Of a stretch of DNA of 64,000 nt, positions 38,798 to 49,687 are shown in pieces. The position numbers were made by a program, and so were the translations under genes. Under the pieces are notes generated by a model, which did not search any database, had not been told where the DNA came from, and saw only the letters and a program-made list of their open reading frames with translations. Location: NCBI GenBank assembly GCA_963732335.1, contig CAVSZO010000032.1:1-64000 (forward strand). The letters run 5' to 3'. Numbering within the stretch: the stretch's first letter is position 1; each line of letters opens with the position of its first letter. This stretch comes from Desertimonas sp963732335 (GTDB taxonomy: Bacteria > Actinomycetota > Acidimicrobiia > Acidimicrobiales > Ilumatobacteraceae).

Positions 38798-39873
38798 TCA
38801 GGCCACGATGTCAAACGAACTGTCGATCGACAAGGACGTCGTGCCCTCGGGGAAGCCCTCGTTGATGAAGATCGTCAGGTCGCCGAGCTCCCCGCCGACC
38901 AGGTCGAAGTACCCCTCAGCGGGATCCGACTCGGGGTCGATCGTGTAGCTGGTTCCGGCGAGACCGGCCTCGAACTGGGTGAAGGCTTCCTCGGGCGCGA
39001 GCGCGATGGTGTAGTGGTTGGACAAGTTGAGGGTGATGTCACCGCCGAAGTTGAACGTCGTCATGCTGACGTCCTCGACCGGGACGCCCTCGATGAGCGG
39101 CAACCCGGCAGGCCAGCCGGCATAGATCTGGACGACGGCCGGGTCGAGGCCGTAGTCGATCTCCAGCTGGACGAAGTCGACCTCTGTGGTGGACGTCTCG
39201 TCGACAATGATGACGGTGACCTCGTCCTGGTCGGAGAGCGGCTGCGGCACGTCGTAGGTGAGGAAGCGAACCTGGCGCCCGTCTTCGTTCTGCACCGAGT
39301 CACCGGTCTGGACGAAGCCGGCGGCGGGCATCCCCGTCTGGAAGAAGGTGACCAGGTCCGGCGCCGGCACTGCCGACGTGAACAGCATCGTTGACGAGTA
39401 GTAGGAGAAGGTCGGATCCTCAGTGTCGGGGTAGTAGTAGACGCTGACCTCCTCGACGACGGTGCCCTCCGGCGTGGGGATCCCGGCAGGGACCCCTGAC
39501 ACGAACGGGGCGAGCTCGCCGGCGACGTCGGTCGTCGGACCGAATGAACCGATCACCGCCGCCTGGATCTGCTCCAGGGTGGCGTTGGGCGGAAGCATCG
39601 TCGCTGCGCCGGCGACCGTGGTGGTCGGCGGCGCCGCCGGCCACGGTGGTGGTCGGCGCGCCTGCCGCCGTGGTCGTCGGCGCGCCCGCCGCCGTGGTCG
39701 TCGGCGCGCCGGCCGGTGGTCGGCGCGCCGGCGGTCGTCGGCGCGGCGGCTGGGGCAGCCGTGGTCGTTGGGGTCGTCGCCCCGGGCTCGGCGGCACGGG
39801 CCGTGCTGAAGGCGACGGCGCTGACGCCGGCGACGGCGACGGCGACGGCGGAACGGAGAATGGAAGTGCGCAC
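38798..39873 (-). CDS. Secreted protein with Thr/Pro/Ala repeat linker (paralogue A)
   Basis: GTG 39873 opens a signal peptide (VRTSILRSAVAVAVAGVSAV, then ARAAEP), preceded by AAAGGA. A linker of repeated GAPTTTAA units follows, with at least one indel near 39640-39720. The folded part has two similar halves of about 120 residues. The first begins TTDVAGELAPFVSGVPAGIP, with helices LVTFFQTGMPAAGF. The second is VVQIYAGWPAGLPLIEGVPV, with FTQFEAGLAGTSYTID. It ends LSIDSSFDIVA. The protein resembles the adjacent paralogue B. Function unknown; co-located with an ECF sigma factor. Confidence 0.72.
39620..39770 (-). repeat. 24-bp tandem repeats coding for GAPTTTAA
   Basis: The minus strand repeats a unit encoding GAPTTTAA about four to five times within the linker of the secreted protein, with slippage-like irregularities. 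The G+C-rich repeats may also be a source of the apparent frame changes here. Confidence 0.65.
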
Positions 39874-40014
39874 GCGGGCGGATCCTTTCAAGTGGCCTGG
39901 CGGACGGCGACAGGGTAATGCTCCGCGGTTTACTCGGCTACGGGTCGCTGCGGAGGTAATGGCTGGGACGACGCCTCGGCCGGTTCAGTTCCCCACCTTC
40001 TTCGGTCGCGTCCG

Positions 40015-40955
40015 CTACAGCGTCACCGTCCCCGCAAGCAAGAGCGTTGCCGGGTGGGACTCGCTCGTGCCGATCTCAGTCGTCAACTCCTCCAGCGCGA
40101 GATGGCGAAGGGAGATCGTGCTACCACTGCCCGAATCGTTGTCCGCGTCGATGGAGAACCCGCCGTCGGGCAGGGCGGCGCGCACTGCTGCCGCCAGCTC
40201 GTCGGGGGTGTAGTCGGTGTAGGCGAACAACGTGCTCAGGGTGAGGGTGAGGTCGCTCGCCTCTGGCTCGGCAGCGACGCTGATCGTCGCCTCGATCGGC
40301 ACCGCCTCCGAGAGTGTCGGGAAGCCTGCGGCCCACCCGGTGAACGCGTTGAGCACGTCGGCGTCGATCGAGTCGGTGATGGTCAGCTCGATGTCCGTGC
40401 TCTCGCCGTCGGTGACGACCACGTCGACGCCGGCGTCGTCGAGCGGAGAGTTCGGGTTCTCGAAACGCAGATGGCGGCCCGTCTGCTCACCTTCGGGGGG
40501 ACCGCTGTCGGCGACTCGGAGTAAACCCGGCGGCCGCCAGCGTCGCCTGATAGAAGACCACGGCGTCCTCGGCGGTGGCATCGCTGCTGAACGTCGCCGT
40601 GGCGACGAATCGCTCGTCAGGGCCGTCGTAACGCGACGGAGACCTGCCGGATCGACGACCCGTCGGGCGACAGGATTCCCTCCGGCACCTCGGCCAGGGT
40701 GGCCAGCTCTCCAGCGACGTCGCCCGTTGCTCCGATCACGCCGTTGACGACCGGGAGGAACTCCGGTAGCGACGCCTCGGCGCGGAGGCCGATGCCGGTT
40801 GCCGGGACGTCGTTGGCCACCGACGACGGCGGCAGGGTGGGGATCGTCTTGGCGGGGCCGTGCTGGTCTGCTGCGGCGTCCGTGATCGACATGGCCGCCA
40901 CGGCGACGAGCGTCGACAGCCCGAGAACAGCCGCCGCCACTCGCTTGATTCTCAC
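40015..40955 (-). CDS. Secreted protein (paralogue B of the 38.8-39.9 kb protein)
   Basis: A signal peptide (MRIKRVAAAVLGLSTLVAVA, then DAAADQ) is followed by GATGDVAGELATLAEVPEGI and LSPDGSSIRQVSV, closely matching the first module of paralogue A. A helix AVVFYQATLAAAG follows. The second module is LNAFTGWAAGFPTLSEAVPI and DELAAAVRAALPDGGF. The DVAGELA-x(4-6)-VP-x-GI-x(2)-P-x-G motif is shared by both proteins. Two indels near 40520 and 40628 break the frame. No lipobox or LPxTG anchor is visible. It lies 38 bp downstream of the ECF sigma gene, in the same direction. Confidence 0.72.
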
Positions 40956-40993
40956 CGCTCGATTCTCACCGCTCGACGCCCACTCCTCGACGC

Positions 40994-41581
40994 TCAGTCC
41001 GCGATGCTCTTTGTCCGGTGCGACGAGCTCACCGGCTCGGAGCCGGGGTTGCCGTAGAGGGCGTGGCGCAACTGCGCCCGGCCGTCGTGGATGCGTGACT
41101 TGACGGTGCCGACGGGGATGCCGAGCAGTTCGGCGATGTCGGAGTATTCGAGCTCGCAGAGATCGCGTAGGAAGACAGGTTCGACGAGACGCTCGTCGAG
41201 CTTCTCGGCGGCATCGAGGACGTCGATGCGGGCGCCGGCGACGACGCTCGGAGTCGAGCCGCCGGCGGCGAGGTCGGGAGGTGCCTCGAGGACGCTGCGG
41301 CGCCGCTTCAGCTTGCGGTAAGTGTCGATCGCCGCGTTCGTCGTCAACTGGTACATCCAGGTCGTGAACTTCGAGCGTCCCTCGAACGTCCCGATCCGCC
41401 GGGCAACGGCGAGGAGCGCGTCCTGGGCGGCCTCCTCGGCGTCGAGCGGGTTGGGCAGGAAGCGGCGGCAGCGCCCGAGGATCAGCGGCCGCGCCGCCAC
41501 GAGCAACGCGTCGAGCGCCGCTCGATCACCAGTAGCGGCCTTGCGGCCGATCGCCTCGATCTCTTCGAAGTCCACGCTCAA
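40994..41581 (-). CDS. ECF RNA polymerase sigma factor
   Basis: The 195-residue protein has region 2 (LILGRCRRFLPNPLDAEEAA, QDALLAVARRIGTFEGRSKF, TTWMYQLTTNAAIDTYRK) and region 4 (PVFLRDLCELEYSDIAELLG, then IPVGTVKSRIHDGRAQLRHA). It lacks a linked anti-sigma gene; a Ser/Thr kinase gene is divergent 20 bp away and two secreted-protein genes follow on the same strand. Phosphorylation or a signal from the kinase's outer domain could control it (inference). Confidence 0.9.
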   Translation of the reverse strand: MSVDFEEIEAIGRKAATGDRAALDALLVAARPLILGRCRRFLPNPLDAEEAAQDALLAVARRIGTFEGRSKFTTWMYQLTTNAAIDTYRKLKRRRSVLEAPPDLAAGGSTPSVVAGARIDVLDAAEKLDERLVEPVFLRDLCELEYSDIAELLGIPVGTVKSRIHDGRAQLRHALYGNPGSEPVSSSHRTKSIAD

Positions 41582-41601
41582 GGTCTCCTAGATTCGGCCG
41601 C

Positions 41602-43209
41602 GTGCCCGACGCCCAGATGATTGGACCCTACCGACTGGAGCGTGTCCTGGGCACCGGCTCGTTCGCGACGGTGTGGCTCGCCTTCGACGACGTCCTCGAC
41701 CGCAAGGTGGCCGTCAAGATCCTCGCCGACAACTGGAGCAGGGACAACGACGTTCGGCGTCGCTTCCTCGCCGAGGCCCGGGTGCTGCTCACCGTGGAGA
41801 GCCCGCGGATCGTGCGCGGCTTCCACATCGGGGAATCGCCCACCGGCCAGCCCTACCTGGTGATGGCGTACGCCGACCGCGGGACGCTCGGCGATCGCAT
41901 CGAACAGCGCCGCCGCGAGGGTCGCACGTTCGACGCCCAGGAGACCGTCGGAATCGCCACTGAGGTCGCCTTCGCGCTCGTCGACGTCCACGCCAGCGGC
42001 CACCTGCACCGCGACGTCAAGCCGACGAACGTGCTCATCCGTTCCTCGTCGACCCATCGCAACATCCCCGGTCTCGCCGCCGACGAGACCATCGTGCTCG
42101 GCGACTTCGGGCTCGCCCGCGGGCTCGACCTGTCGGCGCTCACGATGGTGGCAGGCTCGCCGGGTTACGTCGCCCCGGAGCAGGCCGCCGGGCTCACCCA
42201 ACTCGACCGCCGTGCTGATCTGTATCCGCTCGGGAGGATGATGCTCGAGATGCTCGCCGGGGACCCTGGCGGGCGGGCGACGACGATGGCGAGCGCGGCG
42301 ACGGAACAGGTCGATGTGGCAGCCATGCTCGCAACCGGCGACAGCAGGTCCGGGGCACCCGACCGGGCTCTGGTCGATCTCATCACGAGGCTCGTCGCCA
42401 AGAACCCGGACGAACGCCCGAGCTCGGCGGAGGAGGTCGCCGCAGCGCTCGTCGGTGTCGCCCGTGGTTCCGCAGCAACGGCCGCCGGCGGGCCGGGTAG
42501 GTCGCCACCGTTGACGCCTCCCTCCGCCCCTCCGCTGGTGGCCCTATCGTCGGGCGACGGAGAGCGAACGCTCACCGGAACCCAACTCGCAGCATCACCG
42601 ACGCCGTCGCGTGGCCCGCTCCGACGGAAGGGCGCCGTCGCCGCGGCGGCGTTGCTCGCCTTGGCGGCGATCGTCGCCGTCGTTGTGGCGGTGACGCGTG
42701 ACGGGGGAGGAGGCGGGAGCGGCACGACGACGGCGGCGCCGGTTCTCCTGCCGGACAACAGTTCGGACGCCGCCTCATCGGCGCCGGAAACCACGTCGTT
42801 GGCGCCGGAGAGCAGTGCAGTTGATCCGCTCGGCCGTCCGATCTCGCACCGGCTCCACGCACCGGACTCCACAGCACCGGACTCCACTGCACCAGCGACC
42901 GAGCCGGCCAGCACTGACGTCTCTGCGACACTGGTCCTTCCTGCAGGGACCTTTTCGCCGGACGCTCTGGGTTCGGCGCCGTTGAACCCGGATCGACAGG
43001 AGGGAACCATTCTGATGTCGGCCGACGAGTTCGCCGCCGCGTTGGTGGAGGCCAACCCGGACTGGACGGGCGAACCACCGGAACCAGATCCCGACGGCAC
43101 GCTCGACTTCGAGTTGACCGGCTTCGGGCGCACAGCCAGCGTCCACATCGAACCCGCCGCCCCGACGAGCGGGGCGGTGATCGTCGCCTTCACGATCGAG
43201 TACGGGTGA
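41602..43209 (+). CDS. Transmembrane serine/threonine protein kinase (PknB-like)
   Basis: The kinase domain opens YRLERVLGTGSFATVWLAFD, with VAVKIL (ATP-site Lys), HLHRDVKPTNVLI (catalytic Asp), LGDFGLARG (DFG) and GSPGYVAPEQAAG (activation segment, APE). It runs to about residue 290. A Pro/Ser-rich stretch and one membrane helix (GAVAAAALLALAAIVAVVVA, near 355) follow, then a Thr/Ser/Pro linker with PDSTAPDSTAP repeats and a small outer domain ending VIVAFTIEYG. The domain is not PASTA. GTG 41602 or ATG 41617 is the start. The stop overlaps the hutH GTG (GTGA). The 20-bp spacing from the divergent sigma gene points to shared control. Confidence 0.92.
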   Translation: MPDAQMIGPYRLERVLGTGSFATVWLAFDDVLDRKVAVKILADNWSRDNDVRRRFLAEARVLLTVESPRIVRGFHIGESPTGQPYLVMAYADRGTLGDRIEQRRREGRTFDAQETVGIATEVAFALVDVHASGHLHRDVKPTNVLIRSSSTHRNIPGLAADETIVLGDFGLARGLDLSALTMVAGSPGYVAPEQAAGLTQLDRRADLYPLGRMMLEMLAGDPGGRATTMASAATEQVDVAAMLATGDSRSGAPDRALVDLITRLVAKNPDERPSSAEEVAAALVGVARGSAATAAGGPGRSPPLTPPSAPPLVALSSGDGERTLTGTQLAASPTPSRGPLRRKGAVAAAALLALAAIVAVVVAVTRDGGGGGSGTTTAAPVLLPDNSSDAASSAPETTSLAPESSAVDPLGRPISHRLHAPDSTAPDSTAPATEPASTDVSATLVLPAGTFSPDALGSAPLNPDRQEGTILMSADEFAAALVEANPDWTGEPPEPDPDGTLDFELTGFGRTASVHIEPAAPTSGAVIVAFTIEYG

Positions 43210-44743
43210 GCGCGATGAGAGTGGTGCTGACGACTTCCGGCGTCGACCGCGGCGCGGTGGTCGCTGTGGCGCGCAACGGGGCCACGGTCGAAGTCAGTGC
43301 CGAGGCGCGGGCAGCTCTGGAGGCGAGCCACCGAGTCGTCGCCGCCCACGCCGCTGCGGCGGATCCGGTCTACGGCGTTTCGACTGGGTTCGGGTCGCTC
43401 GCCACCACGGTGATCCCGGCCGGAGCGACGCGAGGAGCTGCAGCGCTCGCTGCTTCGCTCCCATGCCGCCGGAATGGGCCCGGCCGTCGAGGACGAGGTC
43501 GTCAGGGCAATGATGCTGCTGCGGGCGCGTTCGCTGGCGTTGGGCTACTCCGGGGTACGCCCGGTCGTCGTCGAACGCATCGTCGAGCTGCTCAACGCCG
43601 GGATCACCCCGACGGTTCCGGAGCACGGTTCGCTCGGGGCGAGCGGCGATCTCGCTCCGCTCGCCCACGTCGCCCTCGCCCTGATCGGCGAGGGCGAGTG
43701 TGCCGCGGCCGCTGCCGCCGCCGGCATCGCTCCGATCACGTTGCAGGCCAAGGAGGGTCTCGCCCTGATCAACGGCACCGATGGGATGCTCGGCATGCTC
43801 GTGCTCGCCTTGGCCGACCTCGACGTGCTGCTGCGCACGGCCGATGTCACGGCGGCGATGTCCATCGAGGCGTTGCTCGGGACCGACCGGGCGTTCGCCG
43901 CCGACCTGATGGCGCTGCGACCGCACGCCGGTCAGACGGCGTCGGCCGCCAACCTGCGGCTGCTGCTCGACGGCAGCCCGATCGTCGCCAGCCACCGCAC
44001 CGACGATCCGCGAGTCCAGGACGCCTACTCACTGCGCTGCACTCCCCAGGTCCACGGCGCGGCCCGCGACGCCGTGGTCGCCGCCACCGCCATGGCGGAC
44101 ATCGAGCTGCGGTCGGCGATCGACAACCCGACCGTGCTGCCGGACGGACGCGTCGAGTCGTGTGGGCACTTCCACGGCGCTCCGGTTGGCTTCCACTGCG
44201 ACTTTCTCGCCATCGCCGCCGCCGAGGTCGGGTCGATCAGCTGAGCGACGCACCGATCGACTCCTCGATCGCTCCCGATCACACGGGTTGCCGCCGTTTC
44301 TCGTCGCAGGACGCCGGCGTCAACTCCGGGCTGATGATCGTGCAGTACACGCAAGCGGCGATGGTCGCCGAGAACCGCCGGCTGGCCGCCCCGGCGAGCG
44401 TCGATTCGATCCCGACGTCGGCGATGCAGGAGGATCACGTGTCGATGGGGTGGAGCGCCGCCCGCAAGTTGCGCCGCGCGGTCACCAACCTCGGGCGCAT
44501 CCTGGCCTGCGAGCTCGTGTGCGCAGCCCGTGGCCTCGACCTGCGCGCCCCGCTACGGCCGGCAGCTGGCACCGCAGCGGCGGTCGCTGCACTTCGGGAC
44601 GCCGGCGTCCCCGGCGACGGCCCGGACCGCTGGCAATCGCCCGAGCTGGCCGTCGCCGAACAGCTCGTCATGTCCGGACACCTCGTCGATGCCGTGGAGT
44701 CGGCGATCGGTCCGCTCGTCGGCCCCGGCGCGGGCGGGTCGGC

Positions 44744-44747
<4 letters not shown>
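43206..44747 (+). CDS. hutH: Histidine ammonia-lyase
   Basis: HutH deaminates L-histidine to urocanate, the first step of the Hut pathway. The active-site MIO triad lies in GSLGASGDLAPLAHVALALI. Other landmarks are DPVYGVSTGFGSLA, INGTDGMLGMLVLALADL, LRCTPQVHGAARDAV, IDNPTVLPDGRVESCGHFHG and SAMQEDHVSMGWSAARKLR. Three extra bases (about 43422, 44241 and 44311) divide it into frames. The corrected length is about 512 residues, as expected. The GTG at 43206 overlaps the kinase stop; ATG 43215 is an alternative. The stop GTGA overlaps hutU. Confidence 0.92.
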
Positions 44748-46405
<1,658 letters not shown>

Positions 46406-46452
46406 GCAACTTTGCTCTACCAGTAGCCACACCATTTGGTACACTTCACCCC
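46406..46452 (+). promoter_or_regulatory. Likely promoter of the toxin-antitoxin operon
   Basis: This 47-bp gap is clearly richer in A+T than its surroundings and contains TACACT at 46440-46445, a match to the TANNNT -10 element, 7 bp before the antitoxin ATG. That would give a nearly leaderless transcript. A clear -35 is not seen. The partial palindrome around GGTACAC may be the antitoxin operator. Confidence 0.35.
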
Positions 46453-46722
46453 ATGTCGGTGCGGGAGATGACCACGCGACAGGTACGGGATCGGCTCGCA
46501 AGTGTGGTCGACGCGGCTCGCAGCGGCGAAGCCACCGTGGTCACCCATCGTGGTAAGCGGGTGGCCGCTGTCGTGCCGGTCGGCGTGCTCGACGAGTACG
46601 ACCGCCTCGCTGAGGAGGCAGATCTCGCTGTTATTCGGGACCGACTGGCTCGCGTCGAGGCTGGTGAACCCACGATTCCGCTCACCGAGGTGATCGCTGA
46701 GACGCTCGACCGAGCTGAGTGA
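46453..46722 (+). CDS. Phd/YefM-type antitoxin
   Basis: The 89-residue protein starts MSVREMTTRQVRDRLASVVD, the DNA-binding N-terminal fold of Phd/YefM antitoxins. HRGKRVAAVVPVGVLDEYDR follows, with an acidic toxin-binding tail ending ETLDRAE. It neutralises the downstream RelE/ParE-type toxin and represses the operon. Its stop overlaps the toxin start by 4 bp (GTGA). It splits the hut gene series between hutU and hutF. Confidence 0.88.
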   Translation: MSVREMTTRQVRDRLASVVDAARSGEATVVTHRGKRVAAVVPVGVLDEYDRLAEEADLAVIRDRLARVEAGEPTIPLTEVIAETLDRAE

Positions 46723-46979
46723 AGTACACCACCCGGTTCACGCAGAGTGCCCGGGCAGATTTGCGCGCCGTGGAACTCTCGACCGCTCGGCGGATCCTTG
46801 CCAAGCTCACCGAGTTGGAGTCGGATCCGTTTGCGTTCGGAACTACCGCGCTCGTCGACGAACCAACTGTTCGTCGCCTCCGGATCGGGGACTGGCGCGT
46901 CTTCTACCGCGTCGAGAACGAGGTGCTGCTGGTTCTCGTCATTCGCATCCGCCATCGTTCGATCGCCTACGAGCGGTGA
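46719..46979 (+). CDS. RelE/ParE-family toxin
   Basis: The 86-residue protein reads VKYTTRFTQSARADLRAVEL, then RRILAKLTELESDPF, RRLRIGDWRVFYRVENEVLL and RIRHRSIAYER. The R-x-G-D-W-R-V-x-Y core and the C-terminal RHR-x(3)-Y match RelE-type mRNA interferases such as YoeB/RelE. It is translationally coupled to the antitoxin through GTGA. Only one base separates it from the next gene's GTG. Confidence 0.9.
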   Translation: MKYTTRFTQSARADLRAVELSTARRILAKLTELESDPFAFGTTALVDEPTVRRLRIGDWRVFYRVENEVLLVLVIRIRHRSIAYER

Positions 46980-46980
46980 C

Positions 46981-47766
46981 GTGAAGATCGAGGGTGACTT
47001 CTGGCGAGACGGCGCTGTCTGCGTCCGCGACGCCTTCGGCAGCGAGTTCGTCGAGCTCGCCCGCGAGGCGATCGACGCCAACCTGTTGGCGCTGTCGCCC
47101 TACGCCAAACGGGCGAGTCGTGAGCGTGACGGGGCGTTTGTCGAGGACTTCTGCAACTGGCAGCGGATCGAACCGATGCGCCGATTCATCTTCGAGTCGC
47201 CGGCCGCAGAGATCGCCGCCGAGTTGATGGGCTCCGGCCCAGTTCGCCTGTACCACGACCATGTCCTCGTCAAGGAGCCTGGAACGGCGCAGCGCACGCC
47301 GTGGCACCAGGACCTGCCCTACTACAACGTCGATGGCCGGCTCAACGTGTCGATGTGGTTTCCGGTCGATCCTGTCGCCCGGGATTCGGCGCTGGAGTTC
47401 GTCGCCGGTTCGCATCGCGGCCCGTGGTACGTGCCGCGCTCGTTCCTCGACGGAGACGCGAAGTGGTTCCCAGATGGCACGCTCGCCGAGCTGCCCCCGA
47501 TCGACGAGCACCCCGACGACTACCCCGTGATCGGCTGGGAACTCGAGCCTGGAGACGCCGTGTTCTTCCACATGCTGACGTTGCACTCAGCCGGCGGCGT
47601 TGGTCGGGAGGCGCGCCGCCGGGTGCTGTCGGTGCGCTTCCTCGGCGACGACATGGTCCATGCGCCGCGGCACTGGGAAACGTCCCCGCCGTTCCCCGGC
47701 CTCGCCGACGAGCTGCCGGCGGGGGCGGCGATGGACCACCCACTCTTCCCGGTGGTCTACCCATGA
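46981..47766 (+). CDS. Phytanoyl-CoA dioxygenase (PhyH)-family Fe(II)/2-oxoglutarate oxygenase
   Basis: The 261-residue protein has the Fe(II)-binding H-x-D in TPWHQDLPYYN, the distal His in MLTLHSAGG and the 2-oxoglutarate Arg in RRRVLSVRFLGDD. NVSMWFPVDPVARDSALEFV and AGSHRGPWYVPRSF are typical strands of the jelly-roll core. Members hydroxylate diverse small molecules or fatty acyl chains; no substrate can be named. GTG 46981 directly follows the toxin stop and the end overlaps the deformylase ATG (ATGA), so the two are coupled. Confidence 0.85.
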   Translation: MKIEGDFWRDGAVCVRDAFGSEFVELAREAIDANLLALSPYAKRASRERDGAFVEDFCNWQRIEPMRRFIFESPAAEIAAELMGSGPVRLYHDHVLVKEPGTAQRTPWHQDLPYYNVDGRLNVSMWFPVDPVARDSALEFVAGSHRGPWYVPRSFLDGDAKWFPDGTLAELPPIDEHPDDYPVIGWELEPGDAVFFHMLTLHSAGGVGREARRRVLSVRFLGDDMVHAPRHWETSPPFPGLADELPAGAAMDHPLFPVVYP

Positions 47767-48338
47767 CCGTGCGAGAGATCATGACGGTGGGCCATCCCGT
47801 GCTCCGCCAGCGCGCCGCCGAGGTCGATCCGGCGGACATCGCCACGGCAGAGATCCAGACGCTGATCGCCGACCTCGTCGACACGATGCGCCACGCCAAC
47901 GGCGCGGGCATCGCCGCCAATCAGATCGGCGTGCCGTTGCGGGTTGCGGTGATCGAGGTCAATGAGAACCCCCGCTATCCGTACAAACCGGCGATCCCGC
48001 TCACCGTCATCGTCAACCCGGTGATCGAGCCGGTCGACGACGAGCTCGTCGAGATCAACGAGGGCTGCCTGTCAGTCCCCAACCTCCGTGGGTCGGTGCA
48101 TCGCCACGTCAACGTCCGCGTGCGCTCGCTCGACGAGCACGGCAACGTCCACGACGAGGTCAAGCGCGGGCTGACCGCCGGGACGTACCAGCACGAGTGC
48201 GACCACCTCGACGGCAAGTTGTTCCTCGATCGCGTCACCGACCCGACGACGTTCACGACCTGGGAGCAGTTCGAGCGCTTCCACCGCGACGCGTTCGTCG
48301 AGCGCATCACCAAATTCGTCGAACGAGTCGGCTCGTAG
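47763..48338 (+). CDS. def: Peptide deformylase-family protein
   Basis: The three catalytic motifs are present in order: GAGIAANQIG near residue 46, NEGCLSVPN with the metal-binding Cys near 101, and YQHECDHLDGKLFLDR with the HExxH His pair and Glu. At 191 residues it is of normal length. Peptide deformylase removes formyl from the N-terminal Met of new proteins. Here it lies between hutU and hutF rather than next to fmt, as an ordinary def gene often does. Since no hutG is seen, it could deformylate N-formyl-glutamate (hypothesis). The gene is complete and ATGA-coupled to the PhyH-like gene. Confidence 0.9.
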   Translation: MTVREIMTVGHPVLRQRAAEVDPADIATAEIQTLIADLVDTMRHANGAGIAANQIGVPLRVAVIEVNENPRYPYKPAIPLTVIVNPVIEPVDDELVEINEGCLSVPNLRGSVHRHVNVRVRSLDEHGNVHDEVKRGLTAGTYQHECDHLDGKLFLDRVTDPTTFTTWEQFERFHRDAFVERITKFVERVGS

Positions 48339-48346
48339 TCACCACA

Positions 48347-49687
48347 GTGTTCTGGTGTGAGCAGGCCTGGCTCGGAAGCGGGGACGTTGCCGACGGCGTC
48401 GTGCTCACCGTCACCGGCGACCGCATCACCGGTGTCGAACGTGACGTCGTGACACCGCCGAGCCGAGCAACTCGGCTCGACGGGTTGACCGTGCCGGGAT
48501 TCGCCAACTGCCCACAGCCACTCGTTCCATCGAGCATTGCGCGGGCGCACCCACTCGAACGGCGGCACGTTCTGGTCGTGGCGCGACCGGATGTACGAGC
48601 TGGCGGCTGGGCTCGATCCGGACACGTTCGAGGCCCTGGCGACCGCTACGTTCGCCGAAATGGTCATCGCCGGCTACACGGTGGTCGGCGAGTTCCACTA
48701 TCTCCACCACGGGTCAGACGGCACGACCTACGCCGATCCCAACGAGATCGGCCGGCGCGTCGTCGCGGCAGCGGAGCGAGCCGGCATCCGACTGACGATG
48801 CTCGACACGTGCTACCTGCACGGCGGCATTGGCGTCGAGGCCAGCGGCGTGCAATCCCGGTTCAGCGACGGGTCTGTCGACCGATGGATCGGACGTGTCA
48901 CCGAGCTCGAGGACACGGCGACGTGCCACATCGGAGCGGCGATCCACTCGGTGCGTGCCGTCGACCCGGAGTCGATCCGTCTCGTTGCGACGTGGGCGGT
49001 CGGACCGCCACCTCCCACTCCACGCCCACGTCTCTGAACAGCCGCAGGAGAATGCCGACTGCCTCGCCGCCTACGGAATGACGCCGGTCGGCCTGTTCGA
49101 CTCCGCTGGTGCGTTGAGCGATCGCTTCACTGCCGTCCACGCGACCCACGTTGAGCGGCGAGATGTCGTCACGCTGGCGGACCGCCGGTCGCGCTGCTGC
49201 ATCTGCCCGACGACGGAGCGCGAGCTCGCCGACGGGATCGGACCGACGGCGGCGCTGCGCGACGCCGGTGTCGAGCTGTGCATCGGGTCCGACTCCCATG
49301 CCGTGGTCGATCCGTTCGAGGAGACGAGGGCGGTGGAGCTCAACGAGCGTCTCGCCTGCCTGCGCCGGGGCACCCATCGACCGCACGACCTGCTGACCGC
49401 GGCCACGGAGTGCGGCTATCAGAGTCTCGGCTGGGGTGACGGAGGCAAGCTGGCCGTCGGCGCCCTCGCCGACTTCGTGACCGTCACCTTCGACAGCCCG
49501 CGCCTCGCCGGGTCCGATCGACTGGGTGACCCGCTGGCCGCCGCTGTTGTTCGCTGCCGCGCCGACCGATGTTCGTCACGTTGTCGTCGGCGGCGACGTC
49601 GTCGTGCGCGACGGAGCCCATCAGCGCATCGACGTCGCGGCCGAGCTCGAGCGGTCGATCAACGCTGCCTGGGCGGCCGCTCGATGA
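48347..49687 (+). CDS. hutF: Formimidoylglutamate deiminase
   Basis: HutF hydrolyses N-formimidoyl-L-glutamate to N-formyl-L-glutamate and ammonia. It is an amidohydrolase: FANCHSHSFHRALRGRTHS carries HxH, then GTFWSWRDRMYELAAGLDPD, VVGEFHYLHHGSDGTTYADP, LHAHVSEQPQENADC, CPTTERELADGIGP and IGSDSHAVVDPFEETRAVEL with the catalytic Asp. Three extra bases (about 48512, 49007 and 49540) split the gene, the last hiding the true end LERSINAAWAAAR. Stop and hutI ATG overlap (ATGA). The GTG at 48347 has 8 bp to the def stop. Confidence 0.9.

Noticed and set aside
44162..44743. A 194-codon N-terminal extension of urocanate hydratase
   Set aside because: It is a shifted reading of hutH; only a short stretch (ISERRTDRLLDRSRS) is real and belongs to hutH. 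HutU homology starts at the GTG 44744.
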